From Culex pipiens pallens (lineage: Eukaryota; Arthropoda; Insecta; Diptera; Culicidae): a stretch of DNA of 64,000 nt. The notes under the pieces were generated by a model, which worked only from the letters and a program-made list of their open reading frames with translations, was not told the origin of the DNA and did not search any database. Of this stretch, positions 10,895-22,019 are shown one piece after another. How positions within the stretch are numbered: the stretch's first letter is position 1; each line of letters opens with the position of its first letter. A program made the translations under genes and the position numbers. The stretch lies in the NCBI RefSeq assembly GCF_016801865.2, contig NC_068938.1, positions 192,592,426 to 192,656,425 of the forward strand. Direction: 5' to 3'.

Positions 10895-12052
10895 AAAAAT
10901 TTTGCGATAGTCAAACATTTAAAGAGTGTCAAAATGTGAATCTTTAAATTTACTTTTCCTTCCATAAGTTGAATTTTATATAAATAAATATAAATGTTAT
11001 AAAAAATTTCATAAACGAAGTTAATTGTCAAATCTTCAAAAAGTATTGTTTTTAGAGATTTTCCCTTCTAAAAGTTGAATTTAAAATAAAAGAAGGGAAA
11101 ATTTCATAACTCATTTGTCAAATATTTAAAGAAAGAAAAAATGTACATCCTTTATTAAGGATGAATATTAAAGAAGAAAAAATTGCATAAAAACAATGAT
11201 TGCAAAATTTTGAAAAAAAAAACAAACTGCACATTTTTTGAGAGATTTTACCTTATTTTAGCTTTAAAATAAAAGAAGAGCAAATTGCTTTAAAAAATTT
11301 AAATGCATTTCGTTAAAGAAGAGCAAAATGTACATACATTCTTTAGGTTGAATTTGAAAAAGGAGGGAAAAGGGTAAACAGTATAAAATCTTTATTGCTA
11401 AACTTCAAAGACTGGCAAAACTTACATTACTTTGTTAGGTTGAATTTAAAATAAAAGAAGGAATAATTGAATACAAAAAATTAGCTGCAAAATATTTCAA
11501 AAGAAGACAAATCTCAATATTATATATTTAAGAAAAAAATGCATTTTATATTTATGAAAAATTGCATTTTCAAGCTTTATTGAGAAAAAAAAGGAAAAAA
11601 ATACATCTATTGGGAGAAAATGACAAAGATACTAGATTTCTTGAAAACAAAAATCATTTTTAAAGTAAAGTTATCTGCTTAGAAAAAAGGAAAAAAATAG
11701 CTAGCAAAAATTATGCCAAACGTCCATTATGCCAAACGTCCTTGATGGGTTTTGAACGAATTATGCCAAACGTCCATTATGCCAAATGTCCATTATGCCA
11801 AACGTCCCTGATGTCTTGGACCAATTATGCCAAACGTCCATTATGCCAAACGTCCATCTTGAAAACCCGTTATGCCAAATGTCCATTATGCCAAATGGGG
11901 TACACCCTGCAATTTTGGATGTAATTTCTTATTGCCCCCTGATATTTCGGGCCAACTTTGAAGGGGGAGTGACAAAAACTTTAAATGTAATTTGTACCAG
12001 CCTTACTTATTCACACTAAACTTTGAATTAATTCGAATTATACGGCAAATGA

Positions 12053-12684
12053 TACAGTCATCCCACATATTCGGAACACCCACAAATTCGGAACACTTTT
12101 GTGATAATTTGTCAAAAGCATGCCAAATGCATCTTTTCTGTGTACCCTACTATTTTTAGGACCTTTATTTGGACATTCTTTTGCTATTTCATTAATATAA
12201 GTAGTACTTTTAAAACAAAAAACTGCATTTCGAGACTATTTTATTCAAAGCAGCAAATCGCTGCTTCCAAATTGCCTGTTCCATAATTGTGGGATGTTAT
12301 TGTGCCTCCCACAATTGTGGAACACCTGAATTTAACTGATATTTTCACAAAAAAAAGTTAGCAGACCATTCATAAAACATTACTAAGCATGAGTTTTACT
12401 GGTTTCAGAATGTGAAGTCATTATTTTTATAAAAATATGTACCCCTGGAGCGATAAAAAAGATTGTTTACATCGTTAGAAAAAAGTGTTCCGAATTTGTA
12501 GATTTCAAGGGTCGAAGTTTTTCTTCAAAAACTTGATATAAAACGATAAAATTTGCAGTTGTTCGATACAGCATTCGAAAGATCGCAAAAACAGCTTTCA
12601 AATGAAGGTTCAGTTATCGATTTTCTATGATTTTTTGAATATTGGCCGATCTGTGAACTGTTCCTAATATGAGGGATGACTGTA
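12053..12684. mobile_element. TA-flanked MITE, left-arm copy
   Basis: Ends CAGTCATCCCACATATTCGG and, inverted, CAGTCATCCCTCATATTAGG, with TA on each side, as in Tc1/mariner or pogo-type MITEs. It is 628 bp with no coding potential. The same insertion is present in the other arm, so it predates the inverted duplication. Confidence 0.8.
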
Positions 12685-13048
12685 TACAAATATTTTTAAA
12701 ATTTTAGATTGTCATTATGTTAAGTCTTCCAGCAGATTGTTTGCAATAGTTTTTAATTTTAGGCTTATTCAATAAAAATAAATTTTACTAGAAAATCACA
12801 TTATATCATTAAATTTATTTGTTTTATTAAAATACAATTGAAAAACAGTCTATATGAAACTTATATCTTCTTACTGTGTATTACGCTTTCTAAAGCAACC
12901 AAATTATTACAGAAAAAAAATATCTGGAAACATCACAACTTGTTATGATACGTTTATGTTTTTGTATGATATTTTTCGCCCCATATCTTTCCAGGAAAAA
13001 AATGAACTGGTCGGGATAATTTTATGTTTATGGATGATATTTTTCCGC

Positions 13049-13235
13049 CCGGGGGGCAGAAAGTTACATCTTCCTGAAAACTTGTCATGTTCGCAAAAAC
13101 ACAAACATGTCAAGTACCTGTTAACTTCCAGTTAAGAGTTAATCAAACATAAACGCGAACATAATTTACTCTACGCATATCAAAAAATTATCAACTTAAG
13201 TTCGTGTTGGAAACTTCAAATTATCATGCTATGGT
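13049..13235. other. Loop (centre) of the giant inverted repeat
   Basis: This 187-bp spacer between the arms is not itself palindromic. It begins with a GC-rich motif (CCGGGGGGCAGAAAGT). It resembles 20,590-20,720, where the same motif is followed by the same run of short phrases (TGTTCG, AAAACACRAAC, CAAGT, TAAGAG, CGAACATAA). The loop is thus part of a wider repeat family rather than unique sequence. Confidence 0.75.
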
Positions 13236-13602
13236 GCGGAAAAATATCATCCATAAACATAAAATTATCCCGACCAGTTCATTTTTTTTCCTGGAAAAAT
13301 ATGGGACGAAAAATATCATACAAAAACATAAAAGTTTCATAACAAGTTGTGATGTTTCCAGATATTTTTTTTTCTGTAATAATTTGGTTGCTTTAGAAAG
13401 CGTAATACACAGTAAGAAAATATAAGTTTCATATAGACTGTTTTTCAATTGTATTTCAATAAAACAAATTAATTTAATGATATAATGTGATTTTCTAGTA
13501 AAAATTATTTTTATTGAATAAGCCTAAAATTAAAAACTCTGGCAAACAAACTGCTGGAAGACTAAACATAATGACAATCTAATTTTTTTTTAAATATTTG
13601 TA

Positions 13603-14248
13603 TAGAGTCATCCCTCATATTCGGAACAGTTTACAGATCGGCCAATGTTCAAAAAATCATAGAAAATCGATAATTGAACATAATGATTCGCTTTTACCTT
13701 CATTTGAAAGCTGTTTTTGCGATCTTTCGAATGCTGTATTGAACAACTGCAAATTTTATCGTTTTATATCAAGTTTTTGAAGAAAAACTTTGACCCTTGA
13801 AATCCACAAATTCGGAACATTTTTTTCTTACGATGTAAACAATCTTTTTTATCGCTCCTGGGGTACATATTTAAAAAAAAAGTGACTTCACATTCTGAAA
13901 CCAATAAAACTCATGCTTAGTAATGTTTTATGAATGGTCTGCTAACTTTTTTTGTGAAAATATCAGTTAAATTCAGGTGTTCCACAATTGTGGGAGGCAC
14001 AATAACATCCCACAATTATGGAACAGGCAATTTGGAAGCAGCGTTTTGCTGCTCTGAATAAAATGGTCTCGAAATGCAGTTTTTTGTTTAAAAGTTCTAC
14101 TTATATAAATGAAATAGCAAAGGAATGTCCAAATAAAGGTCCTAAAAATAGTAGGGTACACAGAAAAGATGCATTTGGCATGCTTTTGACAAATTATCAC
14201 AAAAGTGTTCCGAATTTGTGGGTGTTCCGAATATGTGGGATGACTGTA
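13603..14248. mobile_element. TA-flanked MITE, right-arm copy
   Basis: Mirror copy of the 12,053-12,684 element. One end has changed to GAGTCATCCC, the other keeps CAGTCATCCC. It carries CACAATTGTGGGAGGCACAA phrases and AT-rich filler only. Confidence 0.8.
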
Positions 14249-14899
14249 TCATTTGCCGTATAATTCGAATTGATTCAAAGTTTAGTGTGAATAAGTAAGG
14301 CTGGTAAAAATTTTATTTAAAGTTTTTGTCACTCCTCCCTTCGAAGTTTGCCCGAAAAATCAGGGGGCAACAAAAAATTACATCCAAAATTGCATACAAC
14401 TAACAAAATTGAAACAAATCAAACTTTTTGTAAAGCCAAGTCAAAGAAAAAGCTTCGAAAATCTGTACAATTGAACTAAACAAATCAATAATGCACTAAT
14501 TTATTTGCATTGGCCGCTGAAAATTTTCCTGAAATTCTAGCAAACCTATTAGAAGTGTAGAAATTTGCAAATATTGTCAAGGTGGAAGCGTTACAACTGG
14601 GCAACGTGGCTCGGTCTTATACAAACATTTAAATTTATAAAATTCCCAAACAAAAAAAAAATAAACAAAAATATGGTCTTGAAAGGAAAGAATCAAAAAA
14701 ATATATGCAATCCTTATCAATAAATAATTTATTTTCAGAATTTTATATCAATCTGTCAAAAGTCAATAATGTGTATTCAAAATCAGCATAAATAACAGTA
14801 TGAAAAAACTGAACTTTGCTAAACAAACATTGAAATGTTTGAAATAATTTCTAAACTGAAGTGATAGGTTCACTTTGAAATAATAATTCTCGTACTTAC

Positions 14900-15025
14900 C
14901 TTGTTAATCCTCTTCAAATGCATCCAGAGAGCATATGATTGCAGCACAATCCATTTTTGCAGCTGATTGGTCAAAGTAAACAAAATTCTAGAAGCCGAAT
15001 GTCCAGAAAATGCCCGTTGGTAGAT
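14900..15025 (-). other. Exon-like segment, Y copy 2 (126 nt)
   Basis: On the minus strand TTTTCTCTTACAG precedes it and the consensus donor GTAAGTACG follows. Length equals the left-arm partner at 8715-8840. The frame is broken. That splice signals survive in all four copies, even where the frame does not, hints at transcription of this repeat. Confidence 0.4.
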
Positions 15026-15029
15026 CTGT

Positions 15030-16215
15030 AAGAGAAAATAAAACACAAAGCATCAATTCTCAAACAAAATTTATGGAACAATTAAAAATTCAATAGTAAA
15101 CAAAGAAAAAGAAAACAAGCAATACTTATCTGAGTTTTAAAAATCGTCGAAAAATATTTGTCGGTTGACTAGTAGAACTAACATCTGTAGCCACTTCAGG
15201 TGGACTCATCTTCCTCCGTGAAACTGCTTGCGAGCCACACAATTTAATCATCTCCTCCGGAATCACAAGAGGAAGGTTCAGAAACGTAAACAATCACACG
15301 CGCACTCGCGAAAACACACGGACCAAATACGGTTCCTCCACAAATCGCGATTCTGATGACGCGACGACAAAAAACCAAAACAAATCGAAACTGCTGTTTT
15401 CCTCCACCGAGAACTGTCTAATTCGCCAAAATCATTCCGACGTTGATCCGCGTCTTGATAGCACCTGCTGGAGGAGGAGGAGGAATGATGACCAGCGACA
15501 TGCAGGCAGGAGGATTTCGATTCTGCGAACTGCGGCTTTGTAATGCACCCGCTAACGTAACTTTTTCTTCTCCAACGAGCCACAAAAACATCAACTTTCA
15601 CATAAATAACAACATTTCGCAACTCTCACATAAAACGACACCAACGAACGCACATTCCCACGACCAAAATACGCACTTACAACCCGCGGCGATTCGCGGG
15701 CTGTTGTTAATCAGTGGAAAACTACTGCACCAAAAACGTAAACAAACCCTTGTCCCTTGTCCTGGCGAATCCGCCAAAATCCTTTCCTCGTTAATCCACA
15801 GCAGCATCTTGGGCAAGAGAATTACTTTTCTGGTGCAGCGGCTTGGCCGAAACTTTCCTTGCACCCGTCAACACGGAGCGAAACTTTTTCTTCACCCCCC
15901 AGCCACAAAAACACAAACAATCACTTAAACACAACATATCACGGCTCCCGAACGCCACGGAACGGACGAACACACACTCCCTCGGCCACAGAACGTACTC
16001 ACAACCCGCGGCGATTCGCGGACTACAATTTATCCGTGGAAAACTACTGCGCGAAAACGTAAACAAACCAGCCCGCCACGAACGCAAAAGCTGTCTGTCT
16101 GCCGATTGCCGATTCCTGTCACGGCATGTCTCGCGCGTTGCGTGCGAGCAGTGAACGAAAGAAGAGAGAAAAGAGAGAGTGAGCGAGCGCGTGGGCTCAT
16201 TTTTGCGCTTTGCGA
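15030..16215 (-). repeat. GC-rich block of Y copy 2
   Basis: Reverse complement of the left-arm Y block but with only one copy of the later duplicated 522-bp unit. It includes two CCGCGGCGATTCGCGG near-palindromes (about 15,686 and 16,005), GAGGAGGAGG tracts and AAAACGTAAACAAAC phrases. The several overlapping open frames of about 100-160 codons here are mutually inconsistent and look like GC-rich shadows. Confidence 0.5.
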
Positions 16216-16339
16216 TGAAATTTTATATGCGGTAAAATACTTTTCAATGTGATTAGTTTAACTAGTGTATTTAAAGTAAATTAAAGTAAAAAAAACTCAA
16301 TAAAAATGTCCATTAACAAAACTGCCATTTTAGGTAAGT

Positions 16340-17455
16340 CCCGCCTGAAAAAAAAATTAATTTTATAAATCATCTCATAATCCAGGGTTTTCAAAAATAT
16401 TCTAAGTGTCGGAAAAGTGAAATTTTGTCGAGGAGTGAAAATTTTGCTAAGTCCAACAAAAACAAGATAAAACTAGAAAATATCATCTCATGATAAAGAA
16501 GTCAAAATTTTTTCTAAGTCCCAAAATAATTTGGCTTTCGAAATTCTGCTAAGTCCAGCAAAATCAAGATAAAACAAAATAATATCATCCCATGATAAAG
16601 ATTTCGAAATTTTTTCTAAGTCCCAAAACAATTTGGCTTTCGAAATTTTTCTAAGTCCAGCAAAAACATGATAAAACAAAATTATATCATCTCATGATAA
16701 AGAGGTCAATTTTTTTTCTAAGTCCCAAAATAATTCGGCTTTCGATTTTTTTCTAAGTCCGGTAATATCATGAGAAAATGAAAATTTATCAACTAATGAT
16801 AAAAAGTCTACAAACATAGAAAGGAACATAGATTTCGGCGCGCATTTTAAGAGTTTTTGGAACAAATATCAAACATGCCATGATATCAAAAACAACTCAA
16901 GTTATTTTTTTGTTCGTCCCATGATGCGACTTTCTGCCCGGGCCGGGGGCATCATGGGACGAACAAAAAAATAACTTGAGTTGTTTTTGTGAACATGGCA
17001 TGATTTTTGTTTGTTCCAAAAACTAAAAAATTGGCCGCCGAAATTCATGATACTTTTTATGTTCCTAAACAGTGTATCATCAAATGTTTTATTTTCATTT
17101 CTATTTGATATTTTTGGACTTAGCAGAATTTCGAAAATCAATTTATTTGGGACTTTGAAAAAAATTCAACCCGTTTATCATGAGATGATATTTTGATGTT
17201 TGATCAAGTTTTCGCTGGACTTAGGAAAATTTCGAAAGCCAATTTATTTTGGGACTTAGAAAAAAATCGACCACTCCATCATGAGATGATATTTTCTAGT
17301 TTTATCTTGTTTTCGCTGGACTTAGCAAAATTTCGAATGCCCAATTATTTTGGGACTTAGAAAAAAAACCGACCTGTCAATTATGAGATGATACAATTAT
17401 TTTTCATTATGTTTTCGTTGGACTTAGCAAAATTTTCACTCCTCCGCAAACTGCC
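16340..17455. repeat. Foldback array of CTAAGTCC repeats, right arm
   Basis: Same organisation as 3640-4735: opposed arrays of roughly 90-100-bp units around a hairpin at about 16,855-17,040. Confidence 0.75.
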
Positions 17456-17559
17456 AGTTTTATTAATGGAAATTTTTATTGATTTTTTTTCACTTTAATT
17501 TACTTTAAATACATTAGTTAAACTAATCACATTAAAAAGTATTTTACCGCAAAGTGCAA

Positions 17560-18320
17560 AAATGAGCCCACGCGCTCGCTCTCTCTCTCTTCTCTCTTCT
17601 TTCGTTCACTGCTCGCACGCAACGCGCGAGACATGTCGTGACAGGAATCGGCAATCGGCAGACAGACAGCTTTTGCGTTCGTGGCGGGCTGGTTTGTTTA
17701 CGTTTTCGCGCAGTAGTTTTCCGCGGATAAATTGTAGTCCGCGAATCGCCGCGGGTTGTGAGTACGTTCTGTGGCCGAGGGAGTGTGTGTTCGTTCGGTC
17801 CGTGGCGTTCGGGAGCCGCGATATATTGTGGTTAAGTGATTGCTTCTGTTTTGGCTGCTGGGGGCAAAGAAAAAGTTCCGCTCAGTGTTGGCGGATGCAA
17901 GGAATGTTCAGGCCAAGCAGCTGCACCCAGAAGAGGAATCCTCTTGCCCTCAATGTCACTTGGCCTTCTTCCTCCTCCTCCTCATGCAGGTGCTGTCTTG
18001 ACACGGATCAACGCCGGAACTATTTCGGTGAATTTGACAGGACACGGGAGTTCTCGGTGAAGGAAAACACAGCTGGTAAAGTTTGTTTTGATTTTGTGTC
18101 GCGTGATTGGAATCCTGATTTGTGGGGGAACATTGTTTTCGCGAATGCGCGATTGTGTGCGTGTGTGTTTGTTTACGTTTGACGTATTCTTGGTGAACGG
18201 GTGATTACAACTGGATGAAACTTTCTTGGTGTTTCCGGAGGGGGTGAGCGAGAAAAAAACTGACAAATTCGCGTTGGTGCTGGCTGCGGCCTGTGATTGT
18301 TCATGTGACTGTGCTTTGGG
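17560..18320 (+). repeat. GC-rich block of X copy 2
   Basis: Starts with a CTCTCTCTCT tract and holds the shared near-palindrome and the ATCAACGCCGGAA phrase. A 206-codon open frame spans 17,562-18,182. It is unlikely to be a real protein because it reads through simple tracts (poly-Ser from TCC repeats) and is broken in the other three copies. It is better viewed as a leader or promoter-like block. Confidence 0.45.
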
Positions 18321-18338
18321 GTTTGTTTACGTTTTTAA

Positions 18339-18575
18339 TTGATTATTGTGAGTGTGTGGCAGGGGCAAGGACGTGACAATGTGACATTGCTTCTATCCTT
18401 TAGGGGTGTCCGTGACAGAAGGAAGAACCTTTCTCTGGTTATTTCGGAGGAGGTAATCTATTGGGCGACTCGCGAGCAGTTTCCCGGTGAAGGTGGAAAG
18501 TGGAGTCCATCTGAATCGATGGTACAAGCTGGTTCGAAATACTTAGTAGGAAGAAGTATTTCAACGATTTTTTGA
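18339..18575 (+). CDS. Open frame of unknown function, X copy 2
   Basis: Partner of 2517-2753: 78 open codons after a TAA, without an early ATG. It includes SEEVIYWATREQFPGE, GGKWSPSESMVQAG and LVGRSISTIF. A GAG/GTAATC donor-like site after the SEE codons would splice in phase 0 to the exon-like segment at 18702-18816. That would give a short product ending in GFEED. This model is inference. No domain is recognised. Confidence 0.28.
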   Translation: MIIVSVWQGQGRDNVTLLLSFRGVRDRRKNLSLVISEEVIYWATREQFPGEGGKWSPSESMVQAGSKYLVGRSISTIF

Positions 18576-18701
18576 CTCAGATAAGTATTATTTGCTTTCC
18601 TTTTCTATATTTTTATTATATCATATTGGATTATTTGATAAAAAAAAGCCCTGGAAATTCTGTTTGAAAATTGATACTTTGTGTTTTGTTTTCTTTAACA
18701 G

Positions 18702-18816
18702 GACCACAACCTGGGCATGTTTCGGGACATTCAGCATCTGGCATTTTGTTTAATTAGACAAATTAGCTGCGATGCAACCGTGCTTTGGTTGAATGGATTT
18801 GAAGAGGATTAACCAG
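18702..18816 (+). other. Exon-like segment, X copy 2 (115 nt)
   Basis: TTTTCTTTAACAG precedes it and GTATGTACG follows. The frame is open across it: DHNLGMFRDIQHL, then RQISCDATVLWLNGFEED and a TAA four bases before the donor. Equal in length to the inverted copy at 2276-2390. The stop so close to a donor is unusual for a coding gene (it would place an intron in the 3' untranslated region). Confidence 0.42.
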
Positions 18817-19402
18817 GTATGTACGAAAAATATTATTTTAAAGTGAACCTATCACTGTTCAAACTTCATTTTGTTACTTTTGCAAATATATTTTTTTTTC
18901 AAACCAAATCAATGCTTCGAAAATCTTTTTCTGGGAAGTTACTAGAATATTTTGTGCGAATTATTGTTTCAAAAGACGTTCTCGTAAAGAGATTTTTTTT
19001 TAAATTTCACGTTGTTGCAGTATTATATTGGTATAGTAATTGTCCTAAACTGAGATGAGGAGTACTTTAAGAAACTGTTTAATTCAAAGAAAGATTTTGG
19101 TTTTGAGCAAATAATTCAACTAAAGAAAGAACATCACCTTTCTTCAATATTTGATTTGCTTTTATTATTTCAGTGTTTTAAAGAATTTGGACATGAATCG
19201 TTTTTATGTTTATAAATAGATTTTTTTAGAAGTAGATTATGTTAAAGTCAATGTAACTTTTGCCAACAAAAAGTTGTTTATATTACATTGAAAAACTGAT
19301 GATGTATGTAACTTGCAATATCAAATAAAGTGAAATTTTATTTAAATATTTAATAAATCTCTTCAAATATTTTTTACATTTAAAAATATTGTTGACTTTC
19401 AG

Positions 19403-19629
19403 TACACAGAAAAAAATTATGGTAATATTCATCAGGGAATGGTGACAGATGTTGTGGCAAAATAAATGATTAGTTTTACCACAGAAAATGATGAATTTTC
19501 ATCAGTTATTGATGAATATTCATCAGGTTCACATTTTTAAACATTTTTTATGTAATATATGTCAAAAAAAGAGGTAATTTTCAACATACCAAATTTTCAA
19601 CGTTCCAAAATTCAACTTTTTTCTGTGTA
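19403..19629. mobile_element. Small TA-flanked MITE
   Basis: Ends CACAGAAAAAA and TTTTTTCTGTG with TA outside, 223 bp inside. The interior repeats TGATGAATnTTCATCAG phrases. The giant palindrome identity stops part-way through it (about 19,493), and a truncated mirror piece lies at about 1533-1620. Confidence 0.75.
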
Positions 19630-19916
19630 CATCATTTTAATAACTGATTGATTGAAAGTTATTAACAAAACTTTCAAAAAATAGATAAGACTGGTGTCCC
19701 TTAAAAAATACACATTGTAACTGAGTTTTGTGGAATTAATATAAAATGAATATTAATGGGAAAAACTCAATATATAAATCGATTCAATTTAAATATCAAT
19801 GTTGATAATTAATTCAATTTATACGCAATGTTTTTTTCACAGTACGCTTTCACTGTGCGCGCATGTTACGTCTCTCTCTCTTTTTCTGACTATTTTTGTA
19901 AACAGTGTATTGGGCT

Positions 19917-20087
19917 TACACCCTTACTAAAAATCATGGTTTTCTGAGTTCAATATCCCACTTTTCATACGATTTTTTTGAGTTCAGGTACTACAAGCTT
20001 AAAAATGGTTATATGGGTTGAACTCAAAAAATCGTATGAAAAGTGAGATATTGAACTCAGAAAATCATGTTTTTTGGTAAGGGTGTA
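19917..20087. mobile_element. Palindromic TA-flanked MITE
   Basis: CACCCTTACT at one end and AGTAAGGGTG-type sequence at the other, TA outside. The two arms of about 70 bp (GTTTTCTGAGTTCAATATC, CATACGATTTTTTGAGTTCA) are nearly perfect inverted copies. It would fold into one hairpin. Confidence 0.82.
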
Positions 20088-20269
20088 CTCAGTTCAGATA
20101 GTGCGATGGACTTTTGCTTAAAAAATAAGCCCTTTTAAGTTTTCTATCGAAAGATACCATCTGAAAATAAAAATGTATCATGGGAAGTTGCGAAATATGG
20201 ATTTGTAAGATTTCTTCACAAATCACAACTTTTCATGATACATTAATGATTCTGGATGACATTTTTACG

Positions 20270-20720
20270 AACAGTTTTTTTCAGGCAAAAACCTGAACCT
20301 GTCTTGATTTTTTTTGTTTCTGGATGATATTTTTTCGCACCATTTTTTTCAGGAAAAAGCAGAATTGGCCATGATTATTTCATGTTCCTGGATGATATTT
20401 TTCGGTACCATGACATGATATTTTTAAGTTCAAAATGTCAACTTGGTTTGATATTTTTATGATGTTTCGTAGAGTAACTCATGTTACATTTTATGTTTCT
20501 ACATCTCTTAAGTCAAGCGTTCTGGAAACATGTCATCTTCATGTTTTTGGCAACATGACAAGTTTACCGTAAGATGTAATTTTCTGATCGGGGGGCAGAA
20601 AGTTGCATCATGGAAAAATCTACCCATGTTCGTAAAAACACGAACAAGTCAAGTTCACAGGGTATGGTTAAGAGATAACCGAACATGGCCACGAACATAA
20701 ATTGTTCGAGGTGTATCTGC
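20270..20720 (+). repeat. Repeat related to the centre of the giant palindrome
   Basis: Shares TCCTGGATGATATTTTTC-type phrases, the GGGGGGCAGAAAGTTGCATC motif at about 20,590 and the AACACGAACAAGTCAAG phrase with 12,960-13,150. It lies outside the palindrome in one orientation. Confidence 0.65.
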
Positions 20721-22015
20721 GAAAAATCTTGTTGAGTTTATTTGACCAACAATGCCACATCAAGTTGAGTTTATAGTAGCAAACAACTGAAATCTTCCAA
20801 AAATCATATCAAGTTCATAAAGTAGATTTTGATCCCAAAAATAATTTTATTGGTTTTTAATGCACCCTGCCACTATTCATACCCCCCCCCCCCCTTCTTC
20901 CTCTTCACAAATATGAGTAATATTGCAGGAATATACGCACTTACATCAAAACAAGATTTTTCAAAGTTGAAAAATTATTTTACTTAAAAAACTCATTAAA
21001 AAATTGTGGAGAAAGCGTTGAATTGCCAAAATGTCACAATAATTTTCCAAATCACGAAAAATCCAAAGTCTCTATATTCCATTTTTTTTTAAATTAAAAA
21101 TAAAAGTCTATGAAAATATTCCTAAAATTGCATAAGTCCAAAATTCCACAGTAAAATTTCAAAAAGCCTGGTAATGTTTCTTATCAAAATATTTTTTCAA
21201 AATGTTGAAAAATATTCAACTGGCTGAGAGCAAAAATTTCGCAAAGTCCTGAAAATCTAATTAATTCTACCAAAAATCTTGTCGTGATACGGATCCCGTA
21301 AATTTTCTAAGTGCCGGAACGATTTTTGTAGGGGGTATATCAATAATTATTAAAAACCAACTTTCGAATTTCGAAATTTCAATGAAGACGTTTTGTTAGG
21401 GACATTATTTTAGGAACAAACTGATGTGTTGTAAAAATCGGACAAAAATTTCCTGTAATTTCGTCGATTTTTCCGAAATTTTGGTTCAAAGCAAAAATAA
21501 ACATCAAAATAATTTATCATGTTTCCAAACTCCCAAAAATTTTCTTAGTCCCAAAAAAATGCTTTTTCTGTAAAAGTAAAGAATTGAAAAATATACGCAA
21601 AAATTTCAAAGTCCAGCATAAATAAAATCAAACTTTAAAATGTCAGCTCATGAAAATTATTCTAAGTGTCGGAAATTGAAAATTATGTCAGTGACTGCAA
21701 ATTTTTCTAAGTTCAGCATAAATTTGAAATAAAGTCAAAATAATCATTTCATGATGTTCGGGTAAAATTTTGGAAAAAATAAAATTTTCGAAATTTTTGC
21801 TAAGTCCAAAAAAACTACCACTAACACCTCAATATCAACTGTAGATAATGCAGTATGATCATGGAATATACTTTCCATGATACGCAGTCGGTTTCAAAAG
21901 TCGTCATAACTCGAGGAGTTTACAGCAAGATGCGAATAAACAAGCCAAGATAGTTCGAAGTTATATATAAGATATATCCACCAACTCACTTTCCGCCCGG
22001 GTACGGACGAATGAC
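20721..22015. other. AT-rich non-coding stretch
   Basis: No gene seen. Contains a C run at about 20,881-20,893, scattered CTAAGTCC-like phrases resembling the foldback array units (for example 21,540-21,560 and 21,790-21,810), and a CCGCCCGGG motif at about 21,995. Confidence 0.5.
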
Positions 22016-22019
22016 TTAA

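Larger units (their letters stand above)
9345..11916. mobile_element. Foldback element with 9-bp target duplication (Mutator-like?)
   Basis: The element spans 9354-11907 (2554 bp), starting GGGTGTACCCCATTTGG and ending with its inverse. The inverted ends are about 200 bp and nearly identical. Each is made of many TTTGGCATAATGGACGT-type units, which explains the repetitive CPLCQ and MPNVH reading frames. It is flanked by TGCAATTTT at 9345-9353 and 11908-11916. The opposite arm has one uninterrupted copy. A 9-bp duplication with long repeated ends is typical of Mutator-like elements, but no transposase is present, so this is inference. The interior is AT-rich with inverted CCCTTCTT and AAGAAGGG phrases and contains a MITE copy and a SINE. 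Confidence 0.88.
1533..13048 (+). repeat. Left arm of giant inverted repeat
   Basis: The arm can be matched base block by base block, in reverse complement, to 13236-19493. It is longer only because of a hAT-like insertion (4907-6988), a tandem duplication (7745-8780) and a foldback insertion (9354-11907). Subtracting these leaves about 6.3 kb, the same as the other arm. Matching landmarks include the TA-type MITE at 12055-12682, the exon-like segments, and the hairpin near 4.17 kb. The outer limit lies inside a MITE, which was therefore present before the inverted duplication formed. Some segments differ by several percent, so the event is not brand new. Confidence 0.85.
13236..19493 (-). 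repeat. Right arm of giant inverted repeat
   Basis: This is the reverse-complement partner of the left arm. It lacks the three left-arm insertions and so shows the original state. The empty site of the hAT-like insertion is GGTAAAAT at 16231-16238. The empty site of the foldback insertion is AAAATTGCA at 14386-14394. Identity ends inside the MITE at 19405-19627. Confidence 0.85.

Noticed and set aside
15443..16154. Overlapping 100-160-codon frames in the Y block
   Set aside because: Several frames on both strands are open at once in GC-rich repeat; none is kept in the partner copy.
17562..18182. 206-codon frame in the X block
   Set aside because: Reads through simple Ser-rich tracts, is broken in the other three copies, and has no recognisable domain; treated as leader-like repeat sequence.
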